Shown here: piece by piece, positions 1-9,207 of the stretch
How positions within the stretch are numbered: position 1 is the stretch's first letter
Layout of the letters: each line of letters opens with the position of its first letter
NCBI GenBank assembly: GCA_964492615.1
Contig: CAZBKZ010000009.1
Span: 1-64,000, forward strand
Origin: JAABTH01 sp964492615
GTDB lineage: Bacteria > Bacillota > Dethiobacteria > DTU022
Length of the DNA stretch: 64,000 nucleotides
Reading direction: 5' to 3'
Program-made: the position numbers and the translations under genes
Notes under the pieces: generated by a model
Told to the model about the DNA's origin: nothing
Database searches by the model: none
The model's input: the letters and a program-made list of their open reading frames with translations, nothing else

Positions 1-335
1 CAGACAATTCCGTCAAATAAATGGTTAGCAAAGGGAAGTTCTTTGTTAAGGTCCGCCTCCCGCAAAGTGACATTTGTTTTGTTCTGCCCGAGCTTTTCTT
101 TCGCCCTGTTCAGCATTGCCGGAGAGAAATCCACCCCATAAAGATGGTCATCGTCTGTAGAAGCGCTAAGTAATCGTAAGAAATTACCCGTTCCACACCC
201 GGCATCCAGGTAAGTTAACCCTTTCCGGGGCTCCAGCAGGAGAAACGCTTTCTCAAGCATTACCTGGTAAGGTGACAGCCTCAATAAAATCATGTCATAT
301 ACTCTCTCATAAAATTGCCAGAACCTGTTTCCCAT
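1..335 (-). CDS. class I SAM-dependent methyltransferase (N-terminal part, cut by window edge)
   Basis: The reading frame starts at an ATG at 335 behind a GAGGT ribosome site and runs off the left edge with no stop. The first 111 or so residues show a class I methyltransferase fold. Motif I LDAGCGTG lies at residues 43-50, then an acidic strand end GVDFSPAML, then a D-rich segment of the motif III type. The opening FWQFYERVYD resembles ubiquinone/menaquinone-type or small-molecule methyltransferases, but the substrate cannot be told from this part. A perfect inverted repeat sits 40 bases upstream (375-399) and may be its operator. The methyltransferase call is firm; the role is unknown. Confidence 0.85.
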   Translation of the reverse strand, partial: MGNRFWQFYERVYDMILLRLSPYQVMLEKAFLLLEPRKGLTYLDAGCGTGNFLRLLSASTDDDHLYGVDFSPAMLNRAKEKLGQNKTNVTLREADLNKELPFANHLFDGIV

Positions 336-374
336 TATTTACCTCATATTGTTAATTAATAACTCTTATTTCTT

Positions 375-399
375 TATATTAGTAACGATTACTAATATA
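375..399. promoter_or_regulatory. 25-bp perfect inverted repeat, candidate operator
   Basis: The arms are TATATTAGTAA and TTACTAATATA around a CGA centre, eleven matched bases on each side. The repeat lies in the AT-rich intergenic region between the divergent methyltransferase (start 335) and acyl-CoA synthetase (start 573). On the minus strand a TATAAA hexamer abuts it. The symmetry and position suit a dimeric repressor or activator. No regulator gene adjoins it inside the window. Confidence 0.55.
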
Positions 400-572
400 T
401 TGATTATATTCCAATCTTAATAGTTATATATAGAAGTTGAGAAATCCTTTTTTTTATCAAGATATCTTTACCTTGCAAAACGCTATAAAAATTTTGTTTC
501 TAATCTATGGTAAAATAAAAGCGATATGGTAAACCGCTTGATCCTGATCGGATAAAGAGGAGGAGGAATGGT

Positions 573-2681
573 GTGCATAAGTTTTTTTACCCCGAGTCTA
601 TTGTCATTATCGGCCTTTCTTCAAAACCAACCAATATACCGCGATTAACCCTTGAAAACCTGCTGCGCTGGGGCTACCGGGGCAGAATTTTTGGAGTAAA
701 CGAACGCAGTGACGATGTTCATGTAGACGGGATAAGAATGTTTAAAAACATTGAAGATCTACCGGAAGTGCCCGACCTGGCTTACTGCATGATCCCCGCC
801 CAGCTGATACCGGGAATGCTCACTCGCTGCGGCAAGTTCGGTATCCGGAGAATGGCTATCCCCTCGGGCGGGTTTTCTGAATTCAGCAGTGAAGGAGCCG
901 CCCTGGCCAAAGAACTCCTTTCTATAGCACAAAAATACGGGATACGCTTCGTCGGGCCGAACAGCGTCACAGTGGCTAATACAGAAAATGGCCTCTGCCT
1001 GCCCTTTGTTGCCCTGCATAAGGCCCCTAAAGGTGAAATGTCTATAATTTCCCAAAGCGGCGGTGTAGCGCTAACCATGTTAAACTACCTTTTTGATGAA
1101 AAAATTGGGCTGGCCAAGTTTGCCAGCATCGGTAACAAACTCGATTTGGACGAGGTTGATTTCCTGGAATATTTCGGGCAGGACCCTCAAACGAAGGTAA
1201 TCTGCCTCTACCTGGAAAGCATCAGTCGCGGCCGCAAATTAGTAGAAGCAGCTAAAAGAATTGACAAACCAATTATCGTTTACAAGTCAAATACCACGGA
1301 GGCAGGCAAAACAGCAGCGATGAGCCATACGGCAGCCCTGGGAAGCGATGAGGATATCATCGATTCGGCTTTTGAAGAAGCAGGAATGATCCGGATCGAC
1401 AATTTTCTTGATTTTGTTGAAGTAACCAAGGCTTTTCATCTGCCCCCGATGAAAGATAACCGGATCATGGTAATGAGTCCGGCCGGTGGGTTTTCTGTGA
1501 TAGGAGCAGATCTTTGTGAAAAAGCCGGTTTCAGGTTTGCCGATATGGGCGATCAGTTTTACAACAGCCTGAAGCAGTTCAGCAATGCCGGAGTTATCAA
1601 TTTTTCCAATCCGCTTGATATGGGCGACATATATGATCCCAAGCTTACAGCCCATGTTTTCTATGCAGTTATGCATTCTGACCAGGTTGACGGTGCAATT
1701 TATATCAGCCAGAGACCACAGATGCCGGCCGGAGAGAATATATTCCACAAAATGTTTTTAACAGATCTATCAAAGGAAGCCTGGGGTTCAATACTTTCAT
1801 CCGGCAAACCTCTCGCGATCTGTCTTTTCGGCCCGACCAGGATGATCCAGCAAACAAAACGTTATGTTGAATTCCCTATCTTTAACAGCCCTGAAGAAAT
1901 GGTCCGGGCTCTTTCCATTCAAATGAATTATTATCGTAAGCGCGAAGCAATTGCCGTGCAGGAAAAACCAATAATCCCTCAGGACATTGATCCGAAGGCG
2001 GCAAGCCTCTGGATAAATAACAGAAAAGGTGATTATGGTGAAGAAGCCCTGGAACTGTTAAGTACTTATGGAATAAAAACCATTCCTTCAAAAACTGCAG
2101 CAACACCTGAGCAAGCCGTGGAGATTGCCGGCAAACTCGGTTATCCTGTTGTCATGAAAGTGGTATCACCTCAGGCCCTGCATAAAAGCGATGTCGGCGG
2201 AGTGCTGCTGAATATAACTTCTGAGAAAGAAGTTATTGCCGGTTTCGGTGAGATCTGCGACAACTTAAAACGTAATAATGAAAAGGCCATTTTTAGCGGA
2301 GTCAGGGTTCAAAAAATGGCGCCTGATGGTTATGATATGTTCGTTGGGGGGAAATACGACCCTTCATTTGGTCCGATAGTTTACTTCGGCATGGGTGGTA
2401 TATATATAGAAGTAATCAAGGATGTAACCAACATGCTCTGTCCTGTTGGCTATGATAATACAAAAGAACGCTTTAAACGGCTTAAAGCCCATCATATATT
2501 AAGCGGCCTTCGCGGCAACAAGCCCGGGGATGTTGAGGCCTTTATCAACCTGGTAATTCGCACCTCGCAGCTTCTGACGGATTTCCCCGGCATCAAGGAA
2601 ATTGACATCAACCCGGTCAGGGTTTTTGCTGAAAGGGAAGGAGCAATGGCCCTTGACGCCAGGATCCGTTTGTTAGCTTAG
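573..2681 (+). CDS. acyl-CoA synthetase (ADP-forming), fused alpha and beta subunits
   Basis: Predicted NDP-forming acetyl/acyl-CoA synthetase, which converts acyl-CoA, ADP and phosphate into acid, CoA and ATP and so conserves energy during amino-acid fermentation. The 702 residues hold an N-terminal CoA-binding Rossmann domain (about 1-130), a succinyl-CoA-ligase-like domain (about 150-460) and a C-terminal ATP-grasp domain (about 490-700) with VVMKVVSPQALHKSDVGGV and KEIDINPVR. His252 in SHTAALGSDE fits the phosphohistidine site of the family. The start is GTG 573 behind AGGAGGAGG; an ATG at 568 is in another frame. The gene overlaps the convergent NIF3-like gene by four bases. The acyl substrate cannot be read from the sequence. 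Confidence 0.88.
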   Translation: MHKFFYPESIVIIGLSSKPTNIPRLTLENLLRWGYRGRIFGVNERSDDVHVDGIRMFKNIEDLPEVPDLAYCMIPAQLIPGMLTRCGKFGIRRMAIPSGGFSEFSSEGAALAKELLSIAQKYGIRFVGPNSVTVANTENGLCLPFVALHKAPKGEMSIISQSGGVALTMLNYLFDEKIGLAKFASIGNKLDLDEVDFLEYFGQDPQTKVICLYLESISRGRKLVEAAKRIDKPIIVYKSNTTEAGKTAAMSHTAALGSDEDIIDSAFEEAGMIRIDNFLDFVEVTKAFHLPPMKDNRIMVMSPAGGFSVIGADLCEKAGFRFADMGDQFYNSLKQFSNAGVINFSNPLDMGDIYDPKLTAHVFYAVMHSDQVDGAIYISQRPQMPAGENIFHKMFLTDLSKEAWGSILSSGKPLAICLFGPTRMIQQTKRYVEFPIFNSPEEMVRALSIQMNYYRKREAIAVQEKPIIPQDIDPKAASLWINNRKGDYGEEALELLSTYGIKTIPSKTAATPEQAVEIAGKLGYPVVMKVVSPQALHKSDVGGVLLNITSEKEVIAGFGEICDNLKRNNEKAIFSGVRVQKMAPDGYDMFVGGKYDPSFGPIVYFGMGGIYIEVIKDVTNMLCPVGYDNTKERFKRLKAHHILSGLRGNKPGDVEAFINLVIRTSQLLTDFPGIKEIDINPVRVFAEREGAMALDARIRLLA

Positions 2682-3631
2682 GAGCGTTTGTGCCTGATAA
2701 TGCCCGAGCAGGGGATTATATCAATCCCTTTTTGCTCAATTCCATCTAGCAGTAAATTCATACCCAGTGAATCGCTCGATATGTGCCCGGCAATGACCAC
2801 ATTTAAATGATGTTTTTCCGCTTCCTTGCGGTGTTTGTCACTCATATGCATGCCCACTATGGTCCCGACTCCGGCCTGTGATAACTTTTCATAAGAGTTT
2901 TCCGAACCGCTGGTACCACCGGTCATGTCAACCAGCACTTTCCCTGCTCTTCTTTCTTTACTGCCCAGAATAATCTCGGGGCCGGCGCTGTTTTTTACCG
3001 CTTCAGCATATTCCGGTATATCTTTGAGCAGTTTAACAAGGTCACCAACAGTTTTCGGCTCTTCCCGATTGAATAGGTCCTGTAAATAAGAAGTTACCTG
3101 GTTGTCAGCAACTGTATGAGCACACATCATCGAAAGGCCTAAAATTTTAGCGGCATCGATTGCCCGATTGTGATTTACGGGCATTAAACCCCTCTTTACC
3201 TCGCTGATCCTCGAGGCCATCAAAGATTCCGCCACGTTGATCGGCACACCGAAACGGGCCATGATATCTTCCTGCAGGTGCATCACATCATGCAGAGCGG
3301 CCAGCGCTTTGCCCTCGGGATGATGAGCCATAATTAAGTCCACAGGCTGACCCTTTTCTCCCAGACGCTCGGCAAGCAGGACTTCGCCCACCTCTATATC
3401 TACGCCGACCATTATTCTTTTTACCTCGTTATCCGGATCACCGCAGAGTATCCTGGTATCGCTGTATGGATTGGTTAATTTTTCCAGATCATATTCTTTT
3501 TTCTCGTCTTCCTTCATCTCATCATACTTTTTCTTTTCATTTTCAAGTACCGCCCTGACATCTTCACTTCCCCGGGGGTCCTCTTCAATACCTTTTTCAA
3601 TTACATAACTGTATATTTCCCTGATCCGCAT
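2678..3631 (-). CDS. NIF3-like (NGG1p-interacting factor 3) family protein
   Basis: A 317-residue member of the NIF3/DUF34 group, putative metal-binding proteins of unknown biochemical role. The metal-site signature appears as MAHHPEGKA, with further histidines in HMSDKHRKEAEKHH and AGHISSD near the C-terminus. Residues about 30-50 form a strongly charged Lys/Glu stretch (EKKKYDEMKEDEKKEYD) not expected in short NIF3 proteins such as YbgI. The start at 3631 has the ribosome site AAAGGAG. It follows the metallo-beta-lactamase gene by 22 bases, so the two are likely co-transcribed. The family call is good; the function is unknown. Confidence 0.75.
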   Translation of the reverse strand: MRIREIYSYVIEKGIEEDPRGSEDVRAVLENEKKKYDEMKEDEKKEYDLEKLTNPYSDTRILCGDPDNEVKRIMVGVDIEVGEVLLAERLGEKGQPVDLIMAHHPEGKALAALHDVMHLQEDIMARFGVPINVAESLMASRISEVKRGLMPVNHNRAIDAAKILGLSMMCAHTVADNQVTSYLQDLFNREEPKTVGDLVKLLKDIPEYAEAVKNSAGPEIILGSKERRAGKVLVDMTGGTSGSENSYEKLSQAGVGTIVGMHMSDKHRKEAEKHHLNVVIAGHISSDSLGMNLLLDGIEQKGIDIIPCSGIIRHKRS

Positions 3632-3653
3632 TTATAACAACTCCTTTTACCTG

Positions 3654-4535
3654 TTAAAAATTAATTTTTAGCCCTGTTTGAAGTTTGTGAAACCGTTCTT
3701 TCAGATTCGCCGACAACACACAGGAAGCCTTAAAGCCGGTGCAGTGGCCGGTATAAACCTCCGCGTCGTCCATGGCTTTAAACACATTAAGGGTTTCGTT
3801 AATCCTTTGATCATCAGCTGATATAAGGTGAAATCCTCCTATTACCGCCGCCACCTTACTGATACCGGTCAGGCTTTTCGCTTTTTCAACAATAGAAATT
3901 ATTCCCGGGTGCGAGCATCCTGATAATATAACCAGTCCCCGGGGCAATCTAAAGAAAAGTGACAGATCATCTGAAAGACGATCCTGGATTACCCTGCCAT
4001 CTGAAAGAGTATATGCTTTCAGGGTCAGGTCTTGCTCAAACTCCACGATGTCCTCAATTTCGCCACTGGTTATTACTCCGGGAAACAAGGATAAAGGCTC
4101 CCTGGTCAGCAGCAAATCACCACCTGCTTTTTCTATCGAATCACTGCTTGTGCCGGGAACCATAGCATGAGTCCTCAGTAGCGGATTCATGGTAAAATTA
4201 GGCCGGAAAATTGTTGGATGGGCTATCACCGGCAGCCTCTGCGAATCTGCCGCCTGCAGAAACCCCATTAAACCACCACTGTGATCATAATGACAATGAG
4301 AGAGCACAACCATATCCATCTTTTTCGGATCTATGCCGAGCTGCCGCATGTTATGCAACAGAGGTTCTGCATCCTGCCCGGTATCAAATAATAGACGCAT
4401 CTTTTTCTCCCGGTAACGAGCTTCAACCAGGAATGATACCCCGTGCTGGGCCAGCAAACCGCTATCAAAACCGGCGCTGTCCTCAACTATTACAGTAACC
4501 TGCAGTTCATCCAGTTCGCACAATTCGCTTTTCAT
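3654..4535 (-). CDS. metallo-beta-lactamase fold hydrolase (COG1237-like)
   Basis: The 293-residue protein carries the MBL metal signature H80-x-H82-x-D84-H85 in LSHCHYDHSGG, followed by LSGCSHPGI and VIGGFHL, which supply later metal ligands. This arrangement matches the group often labelled dihydropterin-methyl-aminobenzene phosphate synthase or flavoprotein-like MBL proteins (COG1237). That label is by family habit and the true substrate is unknown. No signal peptide is visible, so it is probably cytoplasmic. It is the first gene of a likely two-gene unit with the NIF3-like gene downstream. Start ATG 4535 is preceded by AGGAGATG. Confidence 0.8.
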   Translation of the reverse strand: MKSELCELDELQVTVIVEDSAGFDSGLLAQHGVSFLVEARYREKKMRLLFDTGQDAEPLLHNMRQLGIDPKKMDMVVLSHCHYDHSGGLMGFLQAADSQRLPVIAHPTIFRPNFTMNPLLRTHAMVPGTSSDSIEKAGGDLLLTREPLSLFPGVITSGEIEDIVEFEQDLTLKAYTLSDGRVIQDRLSDDLSLFFRLPRGLVILSGCSHPGIISIVEKAKSLTGISKVAAVIGGFHLISADDQRINETLNVFKAMDDAEVYTGHCTGFKASCVLSANLKERFHKLQTGLKINF

Positions 4536-4737
4536 TAAATCATCTCCTGTATAACTATTTAATCAGCATGCTATACCCATTTAAAGATAGATATTCAGGT
4601 TTATCTACTAAGTGATTATATCACAGCAACCATAATTGTGTGCCCCGGATACGTATTGCAGGAATCACTCTTCTTTATGGCGAATAGCAGGTTTAGTAGT
4701 AATTGAATATAAAATAAACTGAATGGATTAAAGGTGG

Positions 4738-5928
4738 ATGAACCTGCTTAAAACGACCGTTGACATAATTAAAAATGCACTGTTAATTAACCGTCTGCCT
4801 GATCACCAGTTTGATCGCGCTAATCTTCAGCGTATTATTCTGATGTTCTATATCCTGATGCCGCTTCATTTAGTCCTGATTGCTATTTTCGCATTGGCTT
4901 TAAAATCCTCCTTGCCGGAAACTGATCTGACAACCTATTACTGGCGTCTTTACATCATTTACGCTCACAGTGTTATGATTGTATTGTTAACTGCAGGCGG
5001 GATTACTGCTTTACAGCTGAGGAAAAGTAATAACAAATATAACATAGCCGGATTGACCCTGTCGCACCTTTTCGCCTTTCTATACCTGATACTGGGCGCT
5101 GTTACCTGTGTTATTGATCAGCTGGTAACCAGCAGTATTAATCCGTTTTTAATTGCCAATGTTGCCGTAGCCCTTTTTGTAATCATGCGTCCTCTTTTTT
5201 CACTTTTCATATACACCTTATCCTACCTGATCTTTTTTTTCCTGCTACCCTTAACCCAGCACAGCAGCGAGCTGATTTCCACAGTTCGTGTTAACGGTTT
5301 AAGCGCTTCTGCTGTAGGCCTGGGCCTGGCCCTGGTTATGTGGCGGACAAATGCTCTGAGCGCTTTACAAAAACAGCTTATCCAGGCACAAAATGAAGAA
5401 CTGGAAAAGAAAAACCGGCAGCTGAAACACCTGGCCAGAACCGATATGATGACCGGTTTATACAACAGAACACGCTTCACAGAATTTGTCGAAATGGAGG
5501 TAGAACGTTTAAAAAGAACAGGAGAGACATCCAGCCTGATTATCCTTGATCTTGATGATTTTAAAAATGTTAATGACCTTTACGGCCACCCTAACGGGGA
5601 CACGGTTCTAAAACTGGTGGCAGGAGTCATCAAGGGTCAGCTTCGCTCAACAGATATTTTATGCCGTTTTGGAGGAGAAGAATTTGCCGTACTGCTCCCC
5701 GGAACTGCTCCGGAGGGAGCTTTAAATGTGGCAGAAAAGATCCGCGGGGCAATTGAAGGCTGTACCTTTACCGGAAAACTGGAAAGCCTTAAAATTACCG
5801 CCAGCCTCGGACTGGCGACCCTGGGAACCAACGGGGCAACTTCCTTTGACACTGCATATCAAAAAGCGGACCAGGCTCTTTATAACGCCAAGGGAAAAGG
5901 ACGAAACAGAATCGAGTTCTCCGCTTAG
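4738..5928 (+). CDS. membrane diguanylate cyclase (GGDEF domain)
   Basis: A 396-residue protein with about six hydrophobic membrane segments (roughly 35-205), a short charged coiled stretch (EELEKKNRQLKHLAR) and a C-terminal GGDEF domain (about 230-393). The active-site loop reads GGEEF at 312-316. An inhibitory I-site R-x-x-D (RSTD) lies five residues before it. It should make cyclic-di-GMP from two GTP in response to a membrane signal. The AAGGTGG ribosome site directly abuts ATG 4738, which is unusually close, but no better start exists upstream because of an in-frame TAA. It ends four bases into the convergent FAD oxidoreductase. Confidence 0.88.
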   Translation: MNLLKTTVDIIKNALLINRLPDHQFDRANLQRIILMFYILMPLHLVLIAIFALALKSSLPETDLTTYYWRLYIIYAHSVMIVLLTAGGITALQLRKSNNKYNIAGLTLSHLFAFLYLILGAVTCVIDQLVTSSINPFLIANVAVALFVIMRPLFSLFIYTLSYLIFFFLLPLTQHSSELISTVRVNGLSASAVGLGLALVMWRTNALSALQKQLIQAQNEELEKKNRQLKHLARTDMMTGLYNRTRFTEFVEMEVERLKRTGETSSLIILDLDDFKNVNDLYGHPNGDTVLKLVAGVIKGQLRSTDILCRFGGEEFAVLLPGTAPEGALNVAEKIRGAIEGCTFTGKLESLKITASLGLATLGTNGATSFDTAYQKADQALYNAKGKGRNRIEFSA

Positions 5929-7337
5929 AAAGCGATTCGGTGCAGATCATCAGCCCTGCTTTTCCACTCCTCATACAGCGTATCATCCCACTGCCCGGGA
6001 TATTCATTATAGTGTTTATATATTTTAACCGCGGTGCCTACCGCTTTGTTTAGTTTCAGCAGAAGAGCCGGACGGCCAATTCCACTTAAAGCCCTGATGG
6101 TTTTAAGCAGCCCCGGGGGTACAAATATACCGTTTATAGCGTTCTGCAAAGTTGAGGCATCCAAAAGGTTTTTCTTAAAAAGGTAATCCAGTTCGTCATG
6201 GCTAAAAGTCTGCAGCATCATCCTTAATGCAGACAGGGCGGCAAACGATTTCCCCCTGTCGCTGTCACCATAAAACTTTCTGTTAATACGCCACAGTATG
6301 CCGATATCATTCCTTTGCTCTTCTGCGGCTTCACTAATCACATCTGCTGCCCACAGCGCAGCAAGCATCGCCGACCCTACCCCGCAACCGGTAGTCGGAA
6401 CTGAGGTTGAAGCGGCATCGCCAATAACAAAAAATCCGTTTGTAACAAAACTGGTTAAAGGTCGCCCAACTATACACAAGCTGCGGCCACCCCTTATTTT
6501 TTCATCTTTTATTGCCTGGTTTCTTAGAATAAATTCCTCGATAATATCCCGGGGATCGGGTTTACCGGGTTCATTTTTAACTCCGGCTCCAATATCAATC
6601 TGGTTATCGTTGTGAATATGGCTCCACTGGTAACCGGTGCAAAACCCGTAGCGATATTGATCAGGAACTGCTGTTAAACTTAAGTCATCCGGCTCATATA
6701 ACCGTACCTCCCGGTGAACAAGTGCATAATCGCTGTCACTGAAAGGCTCGGCCAAACCGGTATATGCAGGGAGGCAGGATCTCAATATCGATTTAAAACC
6801 TGATGATTCTACAACTAAATCGGCATGTATCTCTTTCTCCTCACCGGTAAGAAGATTCTTGAATTTAATTCCGTGAACGTCAACTCCACCGGGACCTTTT
6901 CGGCCGTTTTCGCGGAAAAGCAGGCGATTCACTTCATGGTTATAAAACACTTCAGCTCCTGCTTCCAGGGCTTCATTAATCAGGTGCTGACCAAGCCTGC
7001 GGCGGTCTGTAGTAATCATTTTAAACTCCGCCACCTTACAGTCAGCGTATCCGGGGGAATTAACCCGGAGTTGGGTTACGGCATGTTTTTCAAAAAGACC
7101 TTCTGCATCGTGTCTTTCCTTAACTAGCTTACCTTTCCAGCTGCCATTCAGCAGTTCAGGCATCTCCAGTCCGGCTTCTTTAAGAGCAACAAGCTCTACT
7201 GCATCTGACCAATCATGACCAAGATCTTTAAATTCACCCTTTTCATAGATAGCTACATCAAGTTTTTTCCGGGCCAGCTCCCGGGCCAGAACAGCCCCTC
7301 CCGGACCGGCTCCCGCAATAATTACTTTATAAGTCAT
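5925..7337 (-). CDS. FAD-dependent oxidoreductase, geranylgeranyl-reductase-like
   Basis: The 470-residue protein opens with the dinucleotide-binding motif GAGPGGAVLARELARK at residues 8-23. It has the second FAD motif FFVIGDAASTSVPTTGCGVG near residue 310, characteristic of the geranylgeranyl reductase/PHBH-like flavoprotein group. Relatives reduce prenyl chains or hydroxylate aromatics; the substrate here is not evident. It has no membrane segments and is a single gene convergent with the diguanylate cyclase. Start ATG 7337 lacks an obvious strong ribosome site, but the GxGxxG motif sits at the usual distance from the N-terminus. Confidence 0.75.
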   Translation of the reverse strand: MTYKVIIAGAGPGGAVLARELARKKLDVAIYEKGEFKDLGHDWSDAVELVALKEAGLEMPELLNGSWKGKLVKERHDAEGLFEKHAVTQLRVNSPGYADCKVAEFKMITTDRRRLGQHLINEALEAGAEVFYNHEVNRLLFRENGRKGPGGVDVHGIKFKNLLTGEEKEIHADLVVESSGFKSILRSCLPAYTGLAEPFSDSDYALVHREVRLYEPDDLSLTAVPDQYRYGFCTGYQWSHIHNDNQIDIGAGVKNEPGKPDPRDIIEEFILRNQAIKDEKIRGGRSLCIVGRPLTSFVTNGFFVIGDAASTSVPTTGCGVGSAMLAALWAADVISEAAEEQRNDIGILWRINRKFYGDSDRGKSFAALSALRMMLQTFSHDELDYLFKKNLLDASTLQNAINGIFVPPGLLKTIRALSGIGRPALLLKLNKAVGTAVKIYKHYNEYPGQWDDTLYEEWKSRADDLHRIAF

Positions 7338-7616
7338 AGAATCACCATTTGTCCGCTTTTACTATGTTTCGGGTAATGATTACCCCCCCTGTTGATGGAC
7401 TTACCTTTCTATATATTTTTGTGATAGTGTTATAATTATTCGACTTTTGTTTACATTTTTCCTGCACCGCAGTTTGACCTCTATTAGCAAATACCCTAAA
7501 ATATTCTCAAGTATAACCTCAATCGTTAAATTATTGTCATATAATAATGTTGATCAGCCGGCAGATAACATCTTCTTTAACCGGGAATAAGCGTTTAATA
7601 AACAGGAGGGAATAAA

Positions 7617-8351
7617 ATGTCATATGGTGACGCCTACCAGCGCCTGAGTAAATACAGGCGGAACGATCTCAAGGGGAAAAAGCTGGACTGGGAAAACCGC
7701 CCCGAATTATATAAAGAATATCCTCCTCACCTGGAAAGACTTATGCTAAATAAACCTCAAACAACAGGAGGCAAAGCGCTTTATAACCTGCTGCTGGAAA
7801 GACGTTCGCACCGGCACTTCTTAAACAATAATGTTCAGGCAGAGCACTTATCCCAGGTATTATGGGCTATCCAGGGAATAACCCTGAAAACAGAACATCA
7901 CCAGTTTAGGGCATCACCTTCTGCAGGGGCGCTCTACCCGGTTGAAACTTACTGCGTTATTAACCGGGTTGAAGGATTTAAACCTGGTGTTTATTACTTT
8001 CAAATTCCCAACCACAGCCTAATTCTGCTAAAGAAAGGTAGTTATGGCCAGGAGCTGGCTAGTGCCGCTCTCGGGCAAACTATGATGAAAGATGCCGCTT
8101 TTAACCTGGTCTGGAGCGCTGTAATTGAGCGTTCAAAATGGAAATATGATCAGCGGGCTTATCGTTATATATACCTTGATGCCGGGCATATTGCCCAGAA
8201 TGCCGCCCTTGCCGCACTTTCCTGCGGTTTGTCCTCATGCCAGGTAGGCGCATTTTTCGATAGCGAGGTAGATAGTATCCTTAACCTGGACGGAGAAAAA
8301 GAATTCAGCATTTATATGACAGCAATAGGGACCCCGGCAAAGTACCGGTAA
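7617..8351 (+). CDS. SagB-type nitroreductase family oxidoreductase
   Basis: A 244-residue FMN-binding nitroreductase-fold protein of the SagB/ThcOx class. The hallmark segment SPSAGALYPVETYC lies around residue 100 and RRSHRHF near residue 65 supplies FMN contacts. SagB enzymes oxidise azolines in peptide natural products, but no cyclodehydratase, precursor peptide or transporter flanks this gene. A stand-alone oxidoreductase of the same fold is therefore more likely. The start at 7617 follows ACAGGAGGG at good spacing. The 279-base region before it holds a TATAAT hexamer at 7540-7545 without a convincing -35. Confidence 0.82.
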   Translation: MSYGDAYQRLSKYRRNDLKGKKLDWENRPELYKEYPPHLERLMLNKPQTTGGKALYNLLLERRSHRHFLNNNVQAEHLSQVLWAIQGITLKTEHHQFRASPSAGALYPVETYCVINRVEGFKPGVYYFQIPNHSLILLKKGSYGQELASAALGQTMMKDAAFNLVWSAVIERSKWKYDQRAYRYIYLDAGHIAQNAALAALSCGLSSCQVGAFFDSEVDSILNLDGEKEFSIYMTAIGTPAKYR

Positions 8352-8448
8352 AACAACAGCCACATTCAGAGTTCCTGTTTTTTTCTGTTAGACGCTGTAA
8401 AAACCGGAGCTGGGCTCAGCTATAACAGGTTAGGTAAGAACTTGTTTT

Positions 8449-8880
8449 TTAAATGGGCCGCAAAAAAGAAAACCCGGGAAGGTTCCGCACTACCCAGAAA
8501 ACCAGAACCAGGACAAATAGCGACCAGATAAAAAACGGTGCAATCCTGATCTGGTAAATTGAGTAGTTTTTATCAAATATCACCCTGATAATCAATATAA
8601 GAGCATATGTAAGCAGGGGCAGAATAAAAACAGCAAGGGCGTTACTCTTTAATGCAAGTAAAATGTTTCCGTTAAATAAATGAATCATCGCCCTGGTAGC
8701 GCCACAGGCCGGACAAAGCATTCCGCTTAGCTGGTAGAACAGGCAGTGATAGGGCCGGACTAAATCTCGTAAATCCTGGTCTGCCACATAGAGTATAACA
8801 GCGCATACCACCAGCAAGATAATAACAAACAAACCCCGCTCGAGCCTGGGGTGAGCGGGGCGCTTTCTTTTACTGCTCAT
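8449..8880 (-). CDS. DUF2752 membrane protein
   Basis: A 143-residue protein with a hydrophobic N-terminal helix, a central hydrophilic loop with the DUF2752 hallmark CPACGATRA (about residues 56-64), and two more membrane segments. The two cysteines of the CxxC pair may bind metal or form a disulfide. The function of this family is unknown. The gene starts three bases after the DUF4190-like gene and so is the last member of the penicillin-binding protein unit. Confidence 0.8.
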   Translation of the reverse strand: MSSKRKRPAHPRLERGLFVIILLVVCAVILYVADQDLRDLVRPYHCLFYQLSGMLCPACGATRAMIHLFNGNILLALKSNALAVFILPLLTYALILIIRVIFDKNYSIYQIRIAPFFIWSLFVLVLVFWVVRNLPGFSFLRPI

Positions 8881-8883
8881 TTA

Positions 8884-9186
8884 TTACCACCTATACATCT
8901 CCCTTTCAATAATGCTGAACAGCCCCGGGAATACGAGATAGCCAATAACAGTAAAAATAATTCCAAGAACTATCCCTGCTGCTCCAAGTATAATTCCGGC
9001 CAGGGCGTATTGCTGCTGTTTCTGTTGAGCAAGTATTCCGCAGACCAGGGCAACAATACCAAGAATTATCGCCAGGTAGCCACAGCAAAAAATAAAGATT
9101 AAAGACAGGATACCGCTGACCAGTGATACTATGCCCAGGGTGTTGTTTGGTTTTTCAACAACTACAGGTGTACTGCTCTCATCCAT
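8884..9186 (-). CDS. DUF4190-like small membrane protein
   Basis: A 100-residue protein with a short polar N-terminus and two long glycine-rich hydrophobic hairpins (about 18-53 and 60-90). The repeated LGIVxLVxGI and LAIILGIVALVCGI pattern is typical of DUF4190/TM2-like Firmicute proteins. No enzymatic motif is present. The start at 9186 has AGGAGGG seven bases upstream. It lies 21 bases downstream of the PBP1A stop, so it is probably co-expressed and may act at the cell envelope (inference from position only). Confidence 0.72.
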   Translation of the reverse strand: MDESSTPVVVEKPNNTLGIVSLVSGILSLIFIFCCGYLAIILGIVALVCGILAQQKQQQYALAGIILGAAGIVLGIIFTVIGYLVFPGLFSIIEREMYRW

Positions 9187-9207
9187 TTTTAAAACCCTCC
9201 TACTAAA

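Noticed and set aside
4612..4624. GTGATTATATCAC palindrome as a regulator site
   Set aside because: Arms are only five bases and it is not placed at any recognisable promoter.
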